The translations under genes were made by a program, and so were the position numbers. From contig JAFXSC010000027.1 in assembly GCA_017525915.1 (NCBI GenBank), positions 1-64,000 on the forward strand: a DNA stretch of 64,000 nucleotides. Reading direction: 5' to 3'. Positions 6,955 to 14,779 of this stretch are shown in pieces (the stretch's first letter is position 1; each line of letters opens with the position of its first letter). A model generated the notes under the pieces. It was not told the origin of the DNA, did not search any database, and was given only the letters and a program-made list of their open reading frames with translations. This DNA is from Ruminococcus sp. Lineage in GTDB: Bacteria > Bacillota > Clostridia > Oscillospirales > Ruminococcaceae.

Positions 6955-9909
6955 ATGTTGAATCCGTTATTCAACAACTCCGGCAGCCATCTGCCGGTAT
7001 TTGGTCCCCAGAGCACCTATCCTCGTGGTTGCGGCGATGCCAACAACTGGTCCGGCAACTACTGCAACAGTACCTTCAGCTGGAACAACGCTTGGTACAC
7101 AACAAGACAGGTGCTCTCCAGGCATTCTGATCCTGAGTTCTCCGCTCGAAAGATCATCCACGATGATTACAACGGAGAGTACAAGGTGCGTGAACGCAAC
7201 GGCAGGGTCGTTGTTGTCGGCAAGTTCCAGATCAAGAAGGTACTCGTGGTGAATCCAAGAAGCGAGAGCGAATTCGCGGCAATGTACTTCGAAATAGAAG
7301 TAGATGCCAAAAAATATCCGGTCGTTCTCTCCTACAAGGAGTATTGCGCGAGGGATTTGCTTTCTCACCTTCCGTTCTTCAAGCGCAATCCGGATTGTCC
7401 CGATTCGTACATCGTTGCTGCAGTGTACCTGGCACTCCAGGATTATCCTGACGCGCAGTTCCTTTCTACCGCCAGCCGCTCCGGTTTTGTGCAGTATGAG
7501 GAAGGAAAAGTGGATTTTGCGTCATCAGCCTCAGTGTTCCCAGGGCTTGAGGAGTACTATCCCCCTGATATAAGGGAGAGGAAGCTCATCAAGACTGACA
7601 GAGCGTTGGCCGATGTCACGGCGGAATACCGCAAATTTCTGGAATCCTACAAGGAGCTCATTCCTCTTGTTAACCTCCGCGTGCACGCCATTATCAGTCG
7701 TTTCTCCTGTGAGGGAGCGCCGGCTGAGGAAGCATACGTTGTCATACCGGCAGGCGAGAAAAGCGCCAAGGTAGCTATCGTGTGTCTGAAGACCAAGAGC
7801 TATGAGTCGACCTCGGTGTGCCCGCTGCTCGTAAGCAAAACAGAGCTTCGCGCGGAGCTTGACAGTACAAATGACGGCGTTGCACTCTTCCGCGATAACT
7901 CGCTCGTTGAGTCGGTTACAAAACGCATACCTAGCTTCGACGTACTTATGCAGGATCTCGTCGGAGCAGACGGCAGGGAAAAACGCGGCTGGCATGTCAT
8001 CTCGATTATCGAGGATAGACCAAGCAACATACCTCCGGGATTTCCGGCACTGTTCCTGGCACTCTCAGAACAGACTGGGGAGGTTGACGTGAAGAAACTG
8101 CAGAGGCTCAGCGGAGAGTTCGATGCAGCGCTGATCCGCTGGTTGGTCAACAATACAGCAAACGCGCTTGCAAAACTGAGAGCAGCTGTTGAAAAAATAG
8201 AGTTTTATCCCGACCATATGTTTGACCCTGAACGCGTAAGAACAATTAAGGGACTCAGCGCAACCGCGTGGTTCCTTGTGCAGCTTGGCTTGTACGGTCT
8301 TGACGATTCCAACGAATTCACTGGTTGGTTGAATCTTCAGCAGGTACAGTCTGACAGCGCGACCGTCGAAGTTGTCAACGACTTCCGCGATGTCGTAAAC
8401 AGGCTTATCGCGTCGGGAACTGTTAAGGTAGTCGGACAGGCAGGTCCGCCCTACTACTCCTCCGGGGAGTTTATCTCTGAGGACAACCTTATAAGCTTTG
8501 AGGTCAGCGTGCTCGACAACCTCATCTTACCGTTGCTGAAAACGACTAAACGCCGCAACGTGGTGCTTTCTGCACTGAGCGAGGCGGGCTTGCTCTATGC
8601 CAACAACAACTACAAACGCATTATAGCGGTCGAGGTCGCTCCTTTCAAGAAGCGCTCGTTGAGCGTGTATTCTGTATCAAAGGACATTCTGGACGAGGAG
8701 GCACTTGACAAGATCGCGGAGAAGGAGCTGGCTGCATTCTTCATGAGGTCGGAGCAGATGCACCACGACTTTATGCCAATCTTGCGTAATTTCTCAGGAG
8801 ACAAAGTAGCAGGCATTCACATCACACCTGACAGCGACACAGTCCCTCACGAGTATACCTGCGGCGCAACACGTTCCGGCAAGTCCCATCGCCTCTGTCA
8901 GCAGGCTGTCTTGAAGGCAGCGACTGGTGAGAAGGTGCTGATACTTGATCATAGTGGCGGATTTTCACTGCGTGAGCTTCGTAAACATCTTCCCGAACGT
9001 ACAATCTCTAAGTATTTTGATTCCTGGGATATCAACGAGAAAGGCTTGCCGGTCGATTTGATGAACCTTGACGGCTGTGAAACACTCCCAGAGGCGAAGA
9101 ACCAGCTTTTAGGCATTTTGTCGGCAGCAATAAGGGTCGGAGGCGACGTCCAGGAAAAAGTGTTAAGACGTCGTTTATCAACTTTCCTCAAGGAGCGTGG
9201 CAGCGAACCTGACGCTGAACTCAGAGATATACTCGATTACCTTGACTGCGGCGATCCTTTCCAGAAGAAGCTTTTTGAGAAGCTCTTCGACGTTTTCGAC
9301 AGTATGGAAGGTATCGCTCCGATTAAAAACGACTGGGAGCAGTTCTTCAAGAACTCTAAACCTATCATTGTAGTATCGGCTTCGGATGATAGCGTAAATA
9401 AGTCAACTCATCTGTTGGATATGTTGCTTGCGAGCCTTTATTCCTACAAACAGCACAGACCTGACGAAAGGCTCACCGTTGTAATCGATGAGGTGGAGGA
9501 TCACTATATCGCTTCAGGCTCTCCAATCGATATTATACTCAGGAAGGGCGGAAAACACGGTCTTACGCTTCTTTTGGCATCACAGGAGTTTTCGGTTGAT
9601 AAGGATAATCTCGGCAAACTCATCGGTAACTGCAAGACAATAGTTTTCTTCAGACCCAAGAATGATAATCTCAAGGAAATTGCAAGGATCACCGGCTTTG
9701 ATACTTCAACTCTTGCTGGCCTTGAGCAGGGCGAATGCATTGCAGTAGGTAATTTTGAAAGTACATTTGACGGAAAGAGCAAGCACATTGCCCTTATCGG
9801 CAGGACATACGTCACCGCGGAGGATGATGAAGATAGCAGCGACAACGAGGAAGATGACAGCGACAACGATGATTCCGTCCCGGACAACTACGTAGGCACA
9901 ACGCGCTGA
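6955..9909 (+). CDS. HerA/FtsK-superfamily P-loop ATPase (DNA translocase-like)
   Basis: A 984-residue protein. The C-terminal third holds a RecA-type motor: Walker A GATRSGKSH (about residue 636), Walker B LTVVIDEVEDH (about residue 840) and a sensor-like HGLTLLLASQEFS. Wording and spacing resemble HerA/TraG/VirD4-like ATPases that pump DNA or act as coupling proteins. The first 600 residues have no domain I recognise; the N terminus is rich in Asn, Gly, Trp and Cys. The last 35 residues are a strongly acidic tail (EDDEDSSDNEEDDSDNDD). AAGGGAAGTGG precedes the ATG. On an element with a relaxase it could be the coupling ATPase; alternatively it works with the divergent 486-residue protein in a defence-like pair. 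Confidence 0.75.
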   Translation: MLNPLFNNSGSHLPVFGPQSTYPRGCGDANNWSGNYCNSTFSWNNAWYTTRQVLSRHSDPEFSARKIIHDDYNGEYKVRERNGRVVVVGKFQIKKVLVVNPRSESEFAAMYFEIEVDAKKYPVVLSYKEYCARDLLSHLPFFKRNPDCPDSYIVAAVYLALQDYPDAQFLSTASRSGFVQYEEGKVDFASSASVFPGLEEYYPPDIRERKLIKTDRALADVTAEYRKFLESYKELIPLVNLRVHAIISRFSCEGAPAEEAYVVIPAGEKSAKVAIVCLKTKSYESTSVCPLLVSKTELRAELDSTNDGVALFRDNSLVESVTKRIPSFDVLMQDLVGADGREKRGWHVISIIEDRPSNIPPGFPALFLALSEQTGEVDVKKLQRLSGEFDAALIRWLVNNTANALAKLRAAVEKIEFYPDHMFDPERVRTIKGLSATAWFLVQLGLYGLDDSNEFTGWLNLQQVQSDSATVEVVNDFRDVVNRLIASGTVKVVGQAGPPYYSSGEFISEDNLISFEVSVLDNLILPLLKTTKRRNVVLSALSEAGLLYANNNYKRIIAVEVAPFKKRSLSVYSVSKDILDEEALDKIAEKELAAFFMRSEQMHHDFMPILRNFSGDKVAGIHITPDSDTVPHEYTCGATRSGKSHRLCQQAVLKAATGEKVLILDHSGGFSLRELRKHLPERTISKYFDSWDINEKGLPVDLMNLDGCETLPEAKNQLLGILSAAIRVGGDVQEKVLRRRLSTFLKERGSEPDAELRDILDYLDCGDPFQKKLFEKLFDVFDSMEGIAPIKNDWEQFFKNSKPIIVVSASDDSVNKSTHLLDMLLASLYSYKQHRPDERLTVVIDEVEDHYIASGSPIDIILRKGGKHGLTLLLASQEFSVDKDNLGKLIGNCKTIVFFRPKNDNLKEIARITGFDTSTLAGLEQGECIAVGNFESTFDGKSKHIALIGRTYVTAEDDEDSSDNEEDDSDNDDSVPDNYVGTTR

Positions 9910-9912
9910 CGC

Positions 9913-9937
9913 GGTGGCTCCATTTTTGGGAGCCACC
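9913..9937 (+). terminator. Hairpin after the HerA-like ATPase gene
   Basis: GGTGGCTCC and GGAGCCACC form a 9-bp stem with an ATTTTTG loop directly after the stop codon. It lacks a perfect T-run. Confidence 0.5.
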
Positions 9938-10027
9938 CCTATATATTATACCTCGTAATGCGATAAAGGTCAAGGAGTAATACAATTCTCCCAGACCGCA
10001 TACACTGCAAAGGAAGGAGTGAGCGCA

Positions 10028-10147
10028 GTGAAGGAAACAATACGTTCGAGAAGCACGTTCAGGTCTTCGGACAAGGAACAGCTCAGAAAGGCTGTGACTG
10101 AGAAGATCGGGAAGCTTGTGAATAATAAACTGAAGAAGGCTGGCTGA
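10028..10147 (+). CDS. Small basic protein (39 aa) preceding the recombinase
   Basis: A GTG start 10 nt after AAGGAAGG opens a 39-residue frame very rich in Lys and Arg (starting VKETIRSRSTFRSSDKEQLR, ending NNKLKKAG). It lies 34 nt before the recombinase start. A short basic protein here could be an excision or DNA-architecture factor, but no family is recognised. Confidence 0.5.
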   Translation: MKETIRSRSTFRSSDKEQLRKAVTEKIGKLVNNKLKKAG

Positions 10148-10181
10148 GGATAGCCGATCAAACTGAGAGGAGGTGCGGTCA

Positions 10182-11753
10182 ATGCCGAAAGTAGCGATAT
10201 ACTGCCGATTGTCAATCGAGGACAGAGACAAGTCCGGGAGCGATGACAGTGCAAGCATACAGAACCAGAAGTCCATGCTACGCGACTACTGCCGTGAGCG
10301 AGACTGGGAGATATACGATATATACGTCGATGACGGTTACAGCGGCATTGACCGCAGCCGTCCCGAGTTTAACCGTATGCTGCGCGACTGCGAGGCTGGT
10401 CATATTGACATAGTTCTGTGTAAGGATCAGTCACGCTTCTCTCGCGATACCGTGGTGATCGAGCAGTTCATCAACGACAGATTCCTCGAATGGGGCGTTC
10501 GCTTCATAGGAGTTGCCGATAATGCCGACTCCGAGAGCGAAAGCTACTCAACAATGCGGTTGTTTACAAGTGCATACAACGAGATGTACGTCAAGGATAT
10601 TTCCTCGAAGATACGGCGTACTTTAGCCTACAAGCGCGAGCAGGGGCAGTTCATCGGCTCGTTCGCTCCATATGGCTATCAGATTGACCCGGAGGACAAG
10701 CATCATCTCATTATTGACAGTGAAACTGCGCCGGTCATCCGCATGATATTTGAAATGTATGTCAGCGGCGAGGGCTACCGGAAAATAGTTCAGAAGCTCA
10801 ACCAGGAGGGGATAGTCAGTCCTACGGAATACAAGCGGCAGAAGGGTTCCAAATATGCCAACAGCTATGCTGAATCAGGCAATGCGAAGGGACTATGGAC
10901 GCAGTCAACCATTGCGCGGATACTTGCAAACGAGATGTACACCGGTACGCTTGTGCAGGGCAAGTCTCACCACATCAGCTACAAGAACAAGAAGCGGAAG
11001 AAAGTAGAGCAGGAGGACTGGGTGCGTATTCCCGGCGCTCACGAAGCTGTCATAGATGCGGAAACATGGGAGCGTTCGCAGGAACGTCTGAACAGTCACG
11101 CAAGGGTAGGGAAGCGCTCTCAGGAGCTTTCTCCTTTGTCAGGTAAGGTAAGATGTGCCTGCTGCGGACGGCCGATGAAGCGCAACGTATACTACAACAA
11201 GGCTAAGACTATTAAGTACTACGGCCTGCAATGTGCAACCTATAAGACCGGTGCAATGAACTGTCCCAACACTAAAACTATCAGCGGACTTGTTCTCGAG
11301 AAACATATACTTGATGAGCTGAATTCAATCGTTGAGCAGTTTTGCCAGACTGATGAAATAGTACTTTCGGACATCCATTCCGAGCAGATAAAGGAGCTTG
11401 AACGAAAACTCAACCTGCTGGAGGAGCGCCACAGAACCGCTAAGGAGCGCCTTGTGAAGATGTATAAGGACAAGCTGGACGGAATTGTATCGGATGAGGA
11501 CTATGCTCTGTTCCGGCAAAGCCTCAGTGCCGAGGAGGAAAGGCTATCGGAACAGATAGCAGAAGTCAATCAGCAGATAGCTGACTGCCGTAAACGTCAG
11601 GAAAACACTGATGGTCAGAAGGCTCTCATTGAGAGATACACTCACTTTGATACGCTTGACCGCACTGTTGCCGATGAGTTCATTGAGCTTGTCGAAGTCG
11701 GTATGCCTGACGAGAATGGTCAGCGCGAAATACATATACACTGGAAGATATAG
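10182..11753 (+). CDS. Large serine recombinase (TnpX-like site-specific integrase)
   Basis: A 523-residue protein. Residues 1-150 are a resolvase domain: VAIYCRLSIEDRD with the catalytic Ser in RLS, the Arg-containing DGYSGIDRSRPEFN, and CKDQSRFSRD. Then come a recombinase domain (AYKREQGQFIGSFAPYGY, SGEGYRKIVQKLN), a zinc ribbon (CACCGRPM to YGLQCATYKTGAMNCPN) and a coiled-coil segment (about residues 400-480). This is the architecture of large serine integrases of Tn4451-type elements, which insert and excise DNA without host factors. Start taken at 10182 (MPKVAIYCRLS) with GAGAGGAGG 9 nt upstream. It lies at the right end of the element and is followed by a terminator. Confidence 0.93.
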   Translation: MPKVAIYCRLSIEDRDKSGSDDSASIQNQKSMLRDYCRERDWEIYDIYVDDGYSGIDRSRPEFNRMLRDCEAGHIDIVLCKDQSRFSRDTVVIEQFINDRFLEWGVRFIGVADNADSESESYSTMRLFTSAYNEMYVKDISSKIRRTLAYKREQGQFIGSFAPYGYQIDPEDKHHLIIDSETAPVIRMIFEMYVSGEGYRKIVQKLNQEGIVSPTEYKRQKGSKYANSYAESGNAKGLWTQSTIARILANEMYTGTLVQGKSHHISYKNKKRKKVEQEDWVRIPGAHEAVIDAETWERSQERLNSHARVGKRSQELSPLSGKVRCACCGRPMKRNVYYNKAKTIKYYGLQCATYKTGAMNCPNTKTISGLVLEKHILDELNSIVEQFCQTDEIVLSDIHSEQIKELERKLNLLEERHRTAKERLVKMYKDKLDGIVSDEDYALFRQSLSAEEERLSEQIAEVNQQIADCRKRQENTDGQKALIERYTHFDTLDRTVADEFIELVEVGMPDENGQREIHIHWKI

Positions 11754-11765
11754 GAATACCAGATC

Positions 11766-11791
11766 ACGCCCTCAGTTGAGGGCGTTTTTTT
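11766..11791 (+). terminator. Rho-independent terminator of the recombinase gene
   Basis: ACGCCCTC and GAGGGCGT form an 8-bp stem with a 4-nt loop followed by TTTTTTT. Confidence 0.85.
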
Positions 11792-11826
11792 ATATTTTGG
11801 GTTGACTGTGTATATACCGCTCAGAC

Positions 11827-11858
11827 TGCCCACACTGCACGGACTTTTTGCCCACACT
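11827..11858. repeat. Two direct repeats TGCCCACACT near the element right end
   Basis: TGCCCACACT occurs at 11827-11836 and 11849-11858, start to start 22 bp (two helical turns), in the non-coding DNA between the recombinase terminator and the truncated host gene. Spacing and place suggest a recombinase binding region of the att site; this is inference. Confidence 0.4.
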
Positions 11859-11932
11859 CGCCGCTACTGCTCATAAGTTAAATAATATACTCGTGGCATG
11901 AACGTCATTACTGTTTCCGGAATAATTGTAAT

Positions 11933-12478
11933 GCGTCAGGCATTACTGCAGAGATGAAGGCGCTTGCATCAGCTACACTCGACTACGGCACAGCAGCACA
12001 AATCAAATTCAATCACAATGCAGCAGGTCTCACAGTAAGAAATACTGTTTCAAACCTCGCACTTTCAAAGCTCAAAAACTACAAGACTTCAACAACTCCC
12101 AAGGCGGACAGAGTTGACGGTGTAAGTATGTCTTTGAACGTTGAATTCGGCGCTGACAATACACTGTTTGTGACTTATTCACTTCCTTCCGGCAAGCCCG
12201 AAAAAGACTATACTTTCACTATTGATGGTAATACAGTTACACCTGTAAGTCTTGGCAGCGGATATTACAAACTTCAACTGACAAACATTTCTCCAAACAA
12301 GCTTGGCACTTCACATATCTTCAACTGCACAGATGGCACAAAGAACTGTTCTGTTGAGACAAGCGTTCTCGGCTATGCAAATCTGCTCGCAAGTCAGACA
12401 AGTGCCGAAGAATCACTCAAAAATCTTGCAAAGGCAATGTACCTGTACAGTCAGGCAGCAATAGCCTATGCAGGTTGA
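11933..12478 (+). pseudogene. 3' fragment of a BspA-like surface protein gene
   Basis: The frame encodes about 180 residues that match the last 180 residues of the 33642-36833 product throughout: ALASATLDYGTAAQI versus ALASATLDYGAAAQI, ADNTLFVTYSLPSGK versus EDNTLFITYTLPSGK, and AKAMYLYSQAAIAY versus AKAMYLYYYAAADY. The similarity starts near 11933 with no signal peptide or ribosome binding site, and the frame hits a stop at 11879. The N-terminal bulk is therefore missing, most simply because the mobile element inserted in the gene. An internal ATG at 11954 could start translation but has no ribosome binding site. It keeps its own terminator. Confidence 0.75.
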
Positions 12479-12489
12479 TATTTAACCTG

Positions 12490-12518
12490 AGAGCTCCCAT
12501 TCCCGGGAGCTCTTTTTT
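12490..12518 (+). terminator. Terminator of the truncated surface-protein gene
   Basis: AGAGCTCCC and GGGAGCTCT form a 9-bp stem followed by TTTTTT. Confidence 0.85.
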
Positions 12519-12593
12519 ATGGTAACAGCTTTACGTAAACGTTTGTCTGTACCTTTGCTATTGATTAATCTCCGAAGTTATGTTACAATAGTA

Positions 12594-12695
12594 AAGGACT
12601 TCAAGGGTACTGTACTCATCGTAAGCCACGAACCGGAGTTCTACATGGATATTGCCGATAATATCTGGAATATCGAGGAATGGTCAACAAGATAA
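12594..12695 (+). pseudogene. C-terminal remnant of an ABC-F ATPase gene
   Basis: The frame reads KDFKGTVLIVSHEPEFY then MDIADNIWNIEEW and a TAA. VSHEPEFY is the H-loop region of the second ATPase domain of ABC-F (ribosome-protection type) proteins. Everything upstream (Walker A, linker, first domain) is absent. It sits directly after the other truncated gene, so this locus has suffered at least two losses. Confidence 0.6.
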
Positions 12696-12707
12696 TCTGA
12701 CAGTAGT

Positions 12708-12732
12708 GGGGCAGCCTTGCGCTGCCCGTTTT
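12708..12732 (+). terminator. Terminator after the ABC-F remnant
   Basis: GGGCAGC and GCTGCCC form the stem (loop CTTGC), followed by GTTTT. Confidence 0.65.
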
Positions 12733-12896
12733 CGCATGATTCAGTATTGCATTTTTTCCAGAATGATACAAGATATGTATTGTAATGTTAATGTACTATA
12801 GATCCGAATGCTGACAACAGACTGTTGTTGAATCATGACAATTCTGTCTGAAGCATTTGCCGATTATCTAATATTTCTAATTTTGTTTTTGGGGTA
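12733..12896. other. Non-coding stretch before the leucine-rich protein operon
   Basis: AT-rich DNA with no frame that looks coding. Together with the remnants before it, about 500 bp lack an intact gene. Confidence 0.4.
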
Positions 12897-12925
12897 GTGA
12901 CAAAACCGTTAAAACATGATATAAT
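12897..12925 (+). promoter_or_regulatory. Promoter of the leucine-rich protein / peptide operon
   Basis: GTGACA (12897-12902) and TATAAT (12920-12925), spacer 17 bp; the start codon is 63 nt downstream. Confidence 0.6.
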
Positions 12926-12988
12926 ATAATCATTCAAGTTCGGATCCTGAATACAACAGTTTTACGACTGACTAAAGGAGGTTTTTTG

Positions 12989-14011
12989 ATGAAAAGAAAC
13001 TATTGGAAGAAAGCAGCAGCTGCTCTGCTTGCAGTGACACTTGTAGCAAGCTCAGTTCCTGCAAACACAACTGTGAAGGAGTACTTCAGCGGAGCAGTGC
13101 TTACCGCAAATGCCGAAGCGGTGACTGCTTCAGGCTACTGCGGTGACCCGACTTTCAACGAGAGTGAAAATGTAGCATGGTCGCTGGAAGACGGCGTTCT
13201 CACCATCAGCGGTACGGGTGCAATGGAGAATTTTAATGACGTTGCTCCGTGGTATAATTACAGTTCGGATATTACTGAAGTCGTAATTGAAAACGGCGTG
13301 ACAAGAATAGGAAGTGCTGCGTTCTATGGTTGCAGCATGTTGATTTCTGTTACCATTCCGGACAGCGTGACACGCATCGGTAATTCCGCATTCTCTGAAT
13401 GCAGCAATCTGACTTCTGTCACAATTCCGGATACTGTGGCAAGCATCGGAGATCACGCATTTTACTATTGCATCAGACTGAAAAGCGTCACTATCCCGGA
13501 AAGCGTAAAAGGCATAGGCTGCAATGCTTTTGAGTTGTGCGAAAGCCTGTATTCTGTCGTTATGGAAAGTGAGGCCGTGTCTCCAATTGACAATAATGCG
13601 TTTAAAAGTACAAACGAAAGCTTAAAGATCTACGTACCCGAGACAGCGGTAGGATCCTACAAGAATGAAGAAAGCTGGAGTGTCTACAATGAGAATATCA
13701 TCGGTTATTCCGATATACAGCTCCCCGACGGAAAATACAAGCAGACCGCGGAGATGAACGGCATATTCTACACCAGATTTGTCTTTGTCGTACCGGAAAA
13801 GCAGCTTGAAGGAATGAACAAGGCCGTCTTCATCGTACACTATGATGGTACGGACTATACCTATGAGACCAGCACGTATTACGAGGGCGTGATCTCTAAC
13901 TGGATCACCTACACACCCGCTTCTGAGAGCGACCGTGTAATGTTCGTTGTGACAGTTTCCAGCAGTTCCGACATAAGAGAAGAACTGAAATGCAAACTTG
14001 ATTTTGAATAA
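12989..14011 (+). CDS. Secreted BspA-like leucine-rich repeat protein with conserved C-terminal domain
   Basis: A 340-residue exported protein. The signal peptide (KKAAAALLAVTLVASSVPA) is followed by an N-terminal domain ending SLEDGVLTISGTGAM and then by four BspA-type repeats such as SVTIPDSVTRIGNSAFSECS. The last 95 residues (from about 245) are a distinct domain: YKQTAEMNG, TRFVFVVPEKQLEGM, STYYEGV and VMFVVTV. The same domain closes the 55941-58013 product (YRQTAEVDG, TRFVFVKPISELEGK, HTYYTGM, VLFAVTI). Both genes are followed within 20 nt by a gene for a nearly identical small peptide. BspA repeats usually mediate adhesion. Start at 12989 follows AAAGGAGG by 7 nt. The role of the C-terminal domain is unknown. 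Confidence 0.85.
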   Translation: MKRNYWKKAAAALLAVTLVASSVPANTTVKEYFSGAVLTANAEAVTASGYCGDPTFNESENVAWSLEDGVLTISGTGAMENFNDVAPWYNYSSDITEVVIENGVTRIGSAAFYGCSMLISVTIPDSVTRIGNSAFSECSNLTSVTIPDTVASIGDHAFYYCIRLKSVTIPESVKGIGCNAFELCESLYSVVMESEAVSPIDNNAFKSTNESLKIYVPETAVGSYKNEESWSVYNENIIGYSDIQLPDGKYKQTAEMNGIFYTRFVFVVPEKQLEGMNKAVFIVHYDGTDYTYETSTYYEGVISNWITYTPASESDRVMFVVTVSSSSDIREELKCKLDFE

Positions 14012-14025
14012 CGGAGGACACACCT

Positions 14026-14163
14026 ATGAAGGAAAAGTACACAGCTCCCGAAGTGGAGATCATAGCATTTGACACTGAGGATGTTATCACAACTTCAAAC
14101 TTCTCTAACGGCGGAAAAAGTGATGATTTCGGCGGCTACGGCGATATCCATATCGGCGGCTGA
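14026..14163 (+). CDS. Conserved small peptide (45 aa), MKEKYTAPEVEII family
   Basis: The ATG lies 7 nt after CGGAGG and 14 nt after the leucine-rich protein stop. The peptide has a conserved front half (MKEKYTAPEVEIIAFDTEDV, then ITTS) and a Gly/Asp-rich tail (SNGGKSDDFGGYGDIHIGG). The 55788-55922 gene encodes a 44-residue relative with identical MKEKYT, EII, EDVITTS and SNGG blocks but a different tail, likewise directly after a gene with the same C-terminal domain. A conserved leader-like half plus a variable Gly-rich half looks like a peptide precursor, but no modification enzyme or peptidase transporter is adjacent. It has no signal peptide. Function unknown. Confidence 0.75.
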   Translation: MKEKYTAPEVEIIAFDTEDVITTSNFSNGGKSDDFGGYGDIHIGG

Positions 14164-14218
14164 CTATTAAGGCAAATGGCGGCGGAGTTTCACTGCTGCC
14201 CCTTTCATGGAGGATATT

Positions 14219-14647
14219 ATGAAGTATATGGTAACAGCGGCAGCACTGTTCGGTTGCCTGCTCCTGTGCGGCTGTAAGAGCGGTAAGGAGAGTCCCTCGG
14301 CTCCTGACAGCACAACGGCAGTCACAACAACAGTCAGCGAGGAAAGCTCCGTTACAACGGAGGGGGAGAAAGCTGCGGCTGCCGACAAAACGACGGACTC
14401 AAAGGAAACGACAACAAAGGAATCAGTCGAAACGACCACGCAGAGCGTAACGACTAACAGTTCTGACGCTGCCGATATCGAGTTTGGCGGAGAGACTACT
14501 GAAACGCGGACACTTCCGCCGGAGACGGAAACGGTCACGACAGCAGCCGCGGAGACCACTGCTGCACAGCAGGATACCGGCGTTGATAACGGAGAGGTCA
14601 TGACCGATGACGGTCTTAACTGGTCGCCGCTTGTTCCGGTTGACTGA
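14219..14647 (+). CDS. Thr-rich lipoprotein
   Basis: A 142-residue protein. The lipobox LLCGC at residues 15-19 follows a short hydrophobic signal peptide, so it should be lipidated and membrane-tethered. The remainder is low-complexity, very rich in Thr, Glu, Ser and Ala (for example ETTTKESVETTTQ), and ends LNWSPLVPVD. No catalytic domain is visible. The ATG at 14219 follows GGAGG by 7 nt; an earlier ATG at 14207 overlaps that site. It is the third gene of the operon with the leucine-rich protein and the small peptide, and may be a flexible surface spacer. Confidence 0.75.
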   Translation: MKYMVTAAALFGCLLLCGCKSGKESPSAPDSTTAVTTTVSEESSVTTEGEKAAAADKTTDSKETTTKESVETTTQSVTTNSSDAADIEFGGETTETRTLPPETETVTTAAAETTAAQQDTGVDNGEVMTDDGLNWSPLVPVD

Positions 14648-14677
14648 ATCGTTACATTAATACCTATAGCAAAACAA

Positions 14678-14701
14678 CGCCCTCGGTGTAAGCTGAGGGC
14701 G
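14678..14701 (+). terminator. Terminator-like hairpin after the lipoprotein gene
   Basis: CGCCCTC and GAGGGCG form a 7-bp stem with a 10-nt loop; the T-run is weak. Confidence 0.55.
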
Positions 14702-14713
14702 CTGTATTATTCC

Positions 14714-14742
14714 TTGACAAAAAGCATTAAATGTGTTATATT
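14714..14742 (+). promoter_or_regulatory. Promoter of the NudC gene
   Basis: TTGACA (14714-14719) and TATATT (14737-14742) with a 17-bp spacer. Confidence 0.75.
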
Positions 14743-14779
14743 TTAATCAATACAGTTCTCGTTGAATACTGGAGGAATT

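Larger units (their letters stand above)
505..11932. mobile_element. Integrated mobilisable element with relaxase, amidoligase operon, HerA-like ATPase and serine recombinase
   Basis: The segment has a relaxase and a MobC-like gene at one end and a TnpX-type large serine recombinase at the other. Its right side abuts a decapitated surface-protein gene whose intact paralogue lies at 33642-36833. There is no VirB4 or other mating-pair gene set, so it would be mobilisable rather than self-transmissible unless the HerA-like ATPase substitutes for a coupling protein. The right boundary is placed where similarity to the paralogue begins. The left boundary is approximate; no direct-repeat pair was identified. 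Confidence 0.6.

Noticed and set aside
11954-12478. A complete small gene starting at 11954
   Set aside because: No ribosome binding site or signal peptide, and the frame matches only the tail of a larger paralogue.
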